The translations under genes and the position numbers were made by a program. The notes below the pieces were generated by a model, which searched no databases, had not been told where the DNA came from, and worked only from the letters and a program-made list of their open reading frames with translations. A stretch of 7,075 nt of DNA from RBG-16-57-9 sp964462185 (GTDB taxonomy: Archaea > Thermoproteota > Bathyarchaeia > TCS64), in contig CAYWWV010000055.1 of the NCBI GenBank assembly GCA_964462185.1, positions 1 to 7,075 of the forward strand, written 5' to 3'. Positions 5,228 to 7,075 of the stretch are shown here, piece by piece (position 1 is the stretch's first letter; each line of letters opens with the position of its first letter).

Positions 5228-6442
5228 ATGAGGAAGCGTTTGTTTGGCGGCTACCGGGCCTTCCAGTATTTGGAGGCGGGGTTTGACTACAAGGAGTTCC
5301 AACTGGTGGAGCACCCCAGGGTTGAGCCTTACCGGGTTCCTCTCTCCAAGGTGGAGGAGGAGCGGTTGGAGGGCTTGCTGGAGCGCATAACCGTTGTGGA
5401 CCTCCATGAGCACCCTGTTCTCTGGCCTGTGGATATGGGGGAGGTGCCTGAGATGCATCGCTTGGGCAGGCAGTTCACGGCCTACGAGGCTTTGGCCCAG
5501 AGCTGTCTGGACTGTGTTTTCGACAACATGATGGATGGCATGGCCTATGTGACCAGCTACAGCGGTTGGAAGTGGGGTGACGTGGTGCACGATTTGGGTA
5601 TTCGTCTCAGCGACCTGGCTCACCAGGACTTTGTGGTCCATGTTCGCAGGTTTGAGGATGTTTTGAGGGCTCGGGAGGAGGGGCGGCTGGCCATGGTCTT
5701 CTCCTTGGAGTCGGCCACCCCCATTGAGAATGAGCTGGATAGGGTGGACGTGCTCTATGGGTTGGGGGTGAGGTGTATGGGTGTTTGTTACAGTGAGAGC
5801 AATATGCTGGGGGGCGGCATGGGTGAGTCTAGCCCCGGTGGTTTAACGGATTTCGGGTTCGACGTGGTGAAGCGGATGAATAAGCTGGGGATGCTGGTGG
5901 ATGTGGGCCACGCCTCGGATTTGACTGCTTTGGAGACAGTGGAGGCCAGCGATGCCCCCGTGGTGGATAGCCACAGCGGGCCTGGGGCTATCGCGCAGGG
6001 CCATGTCAAGGGGGATGAGTTTTTGTTGGCTTTGGCTGAGGGGGGTGGTCTTCTGGGTCTTGGGGGGGCTGGTCTGGGGTTGAGGACTCGCCTCCACCCT
6101 GTGGGGTCTATTGAGAGCTATATGGAGTGCTTGGAGTACTGTGTGGACTTGATGGGTGTGGACCACGTTGGGTGTGGGCCTGACACCCTCTACGGTGACC
6201 ATCAGGCCCTCTACGGGGTTTGGTTCCCCCGTCGATTGGGGCACTACCCGAGGGGGGTGAGGGAGGAGCCTTTCCCCGTTCCCCCTGGGGTGGAGGACCC
6301 TGGGTATGTGAAGGGTTTGGAGAACCCCAATGACTTCATCAACATATTGAGGTGGCTGGTGGGCCACGGGTACAGCGATGCGGAGATCGAGAAGATCGCC
6401 GGCGGCAACGCGTTGCGGGTGATGGGTGAGGCCTGGCGTTAG
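5228..6442 (+). CDS. M19 (membrane dipeptidase-like) metallopeptidase
   Basis: This 404-residue amidohydrolase-fold enzyme belongs to the renal dipeptidase family, whose members split dipeptides, often with D-amino acids, using two zinc ions. Recognisable sites are V-V-D-L-H-E-H-P (His60, His62), F-S-L-E-S (bridging Glu161), L-V-D-V-G-H-A-S (His228), V-V-D-S-H-S-G (His249) and V-G-C-G-P-D (Asp319). The C-terminal helix Y-S-D-A-E-I-E-K-I-A-G-G-N-A-L-R-V is typical of the family. Two departures stand out. The first metal motif is H-x-H where the family normally has H-x-D. The Arg-Asn that follows the second His in characterised members is missing (A-I-A-Q-G-H-V-K-G-D here). The family assignment is good, but the substrate may differ. 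No signal peptide is seen, so it is probably cytoplasmic. It lies downstream of the M14 gene in the same direction, with its own likely promoter, which suggests shared peptide breakdown. Confidence 0.87.
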   Translation: MRKRLFGGYRAFQYLEAGFDYKEFQLVEHPRVEPYRVPLSKVEEERLEGLLERITVVDLHEHPVLWPVDMGEVPEMHRLGRQFTAYEALAQSCLDCVFDNMMDGMAYVTSYSGWKWGDVVHDLGIRLSDLAHQDFVVHVRRFEDVLRAREEGRLAMVFSLESATPIENELDRVDVLYGLGVRCMGVCYSESNMLGGGMGESSPGGLTDFGFDVVKRMNKLGMLVDVGHASDLTALETVEASDAPVVDSHSGPGAIAQGHVKGDEFLLALAEGGGLLGLGGAGLGLRTRLHPVGSIESYMECLEYCVDLMGVDHVGCGPDTLYGDHQALYGVWFPRRLGHYPRGVREEPFPVPPGVEDPGYVKGLENPNDFINILRWLVGHGYSDAEIEKIAGGNALRVMGEAWR

Positions 6443-6448
6443 GCCTCT

Positions 6449-6464
6449 AAACCCCCGGTTTTTT
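6449..6464 (+). terminator. Hairpin/T-run terminator after the M19 gene
   Basis: Seven bases after the M19 stop codon, AAACC-CCC-GGTTT can form a 5-pair stem with a 3-base loop, and the T-run continues to six T in all (6459-6464). The stem is weak, but the oligo-T alone suits archaeal termination. Confidence 0.5.
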
Positions 6465-6540
6465 GACGTTTATGGAGGGGTTTCTACGGCGTTTTATGTG
6501 TTCTTTTCGCTGGGGGTGCCTTGGATCGGCTGGGATGGGT

Positions 6541-6557
6541 GACCCCCCCTCCCCCCC
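6541..6557 (-). other. G-tract pair just past the methyltransferase stop codon
   Basis: The plus strand reads G-A, then seven C, a T and seven C. On the minus strand this gives two runs of seven G separated by one A, starting at the last base of the methyltransferase TAG. Two G7 runs can supply four GGG segments, enough for an intramolecular G-quadruplex in the transcript or the displaced strand. A role in termination or RNA 3'-end stability is speculative. No gene is evident in the rest of 6443-6556. Confidence 0.4.
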
Positions 6558-7075
6558 TATGTGGTTTTGGTTGAGTGGACCACCAAGACGCCGCACCTCT
6601 TGTCGGGGGGGTGTCTCCCACCTTTAACTTGGGTGTCCCAGGGATGGGAGGCTAGTGTGCCGAATGCGTCGTGGGGTTGGAATCCTGCTTCCTGGTGGAG
6701 GGCTGTCACTGTTTCGAGGCTTAGTAGGGTGGCGTGTTGGAAGAGGGTGTCTCCGCTTCGGGCTCTTTCCAGGTAGAGTCTCCCCCAGCTGCTGCGGGGG
6801 TTTATGGTGAGGGTGGCAAGGGTTCCTCCGGTTCTTAGGGCTGTGTGGGCTTCGAGTAGGGCTTCCCTGGGGTTTTGGATGAACTCTAGGGTGGTGGCCA
6901 GGTAGACGAATCCCAGGCTTTGGGGCCTGAGGGGTAGTCGCTCCCCCGCTGCCAGTATGGTTGGCTGGTTTGTTGCTGCTCTCCTAAGCATCTCTGGGGA
7001 GGGGTCCAGGCATATTATGGTTCTTTCTTGGGAGAGGAGCCTGGCGAAGGCTCCTGTGCCGCCGCCCACCTCTAG
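6557..7075 (-). CDS. Class I SAM-dependent methyltransferase (N-terminus outside the window)
   Basis: The frame is open to the edge of the window and reads L-E-V-G-G-G-T-G-A-F, the SAM-binding motif I at the end of the first beta strand. The acidic residue after the second strand (C-L-D-P-S-P-E-M-L) would hold the SAM ribose. G-E-R-L-P-L, then F-V-Y-L-A-T-T-L-E-F, and A-L-R-T-G-G-T-L match later motifs of the Methyltransf_11/UbiE-like group. Motif I usually lies some 40-60 residues into such proteins, so about that much is missing upstream. The GTG at 7069 is the Val of motif I and not a start. The substrate cannot be inferred, since these enzymes methylate quinones, small molecules, lipids or proteins. 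It converges with the M19 gene across 114 bases. Its coding strand is C-rich, because G exceeds C on the plus strand here. Confidence 0.85.
   Translation of the reverse strand, partial: LEVGGGTGAFARLLSQERTIICLDPSPEMLRRAATNQPTILAAGERLPLRPQSLGFVYLATTLEFIQNPREALLEAHTALRTGGTLATLTINPRSSWGRLYLERARSGDTLFQHATLLSLETVTALHQEAGFQPHDAFGTLASHPWDTQVKGGRHPPDKRCGVLVVHSTKTT

Noticed and set aside
4976..5641. Minus-strand open frame of 221 codons across the carboxypeptidase end and the M19 start
   Set aside because: It runs antisense to two well-supported genes and shows no motif. The real minus-strand gene here is the 56-codon ribbon protein, in another frame.
6443..6556. Possible tRNA or other structured RNA between the M19 and methyltransferase genes
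   Set aside because: I found no cloverleaf, T-loop or extended stem; only a 5-pair hairpin with a T-run is present.
6472..6627. Small plus-strand open frame of 51 codons after the M19 gene
   Set aside because: It runs through the C-tract and into the methyltransferase gene on the other strand. It has no ribosome site and its composition is like random translation.
7067..7069. GTG at 7069 as the methyltransferase start
   Set aside because: It encodes the Val of motif I (L-E-V-G-G-G-T-G). Starting there would remove the first beta strand, and the frame stays open to the window edge.

Overview
The window looks archaeal. It encodes a two-repeat TATA-binding protein, a small winged-helix protein ending in the Fe-S signature of TFE-beta/RPC34, and a signal peptidase with the Ser/His/Asp/Asp set of the archaeal/ER type instead of the bacterial Ser/Lys dyad. 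Several starts also sit about 27 bases from TTTAAA-like boxes, as in leaderless archaeal transcripts. An Fe-S TFE-beta beside TBP points to the TACK or Asgard side of the archaea (for example a Bathyarchaeia-like lineage), but the sequence alone does not fix the phylum.

Layout. Positions 1-54 are the last 17 codons of an unidentified plus-strand gene, followed by a T-rich terminator. Positions 2415 down to 75 form a tightly packed minus-strand operon: an unrecognised 113-residue protein, TBP, TFE-beta/RPC34-like, then signal peptidase I with a large polytopic C-terminal extension. Gaps between genes are 10 to 19 bases. A short AT-rich region (about 2425-2500) holds the promoters of this operon and of a divergent plus-strand gene. 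That gene (2501-5044) is a large M14-type zinc carboxypeptidase with a C-terminal glutamine-amidotransferase-like domain. Its 3' end overlaps tail to tail with a 56-residue rubredoxin-like zinc/iron ribbon gene on the minus strand (5022-5192). A divergent M19 (membrane/renal dipeptidase-like) metallopeptidase follows at 5228-6442. Positions 6443-6556 hold only a terminator-like hairpin and a C-tract. The window ends inside a minus-strand class I SAM-dependent methyltransferase (6557-7075) that lacks its N-terminus.

How the genes may work together. The minus-strand operon links transcription initiation (TBP and TFE-beta, two factors that meet at the preinitiation complex) with secretory signal-peptide cleavage, and its promoter-proximal member has no recognised function. 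The plus-strand pair would break down peptides: a carboxypeptidase-type enzyme and a dipeptidase, both apparently without export signals and so probably cytoplasmic. I see no tRNA, rRNA, CRISPR array, insertion sequence or clear mobile element. The most interesting points are the TBP/TFE-beta operon with its unknown leader gene, the signal peptidase fusion, the altered metal and substrate residues in the M19 protein, and the small ribbon gene.
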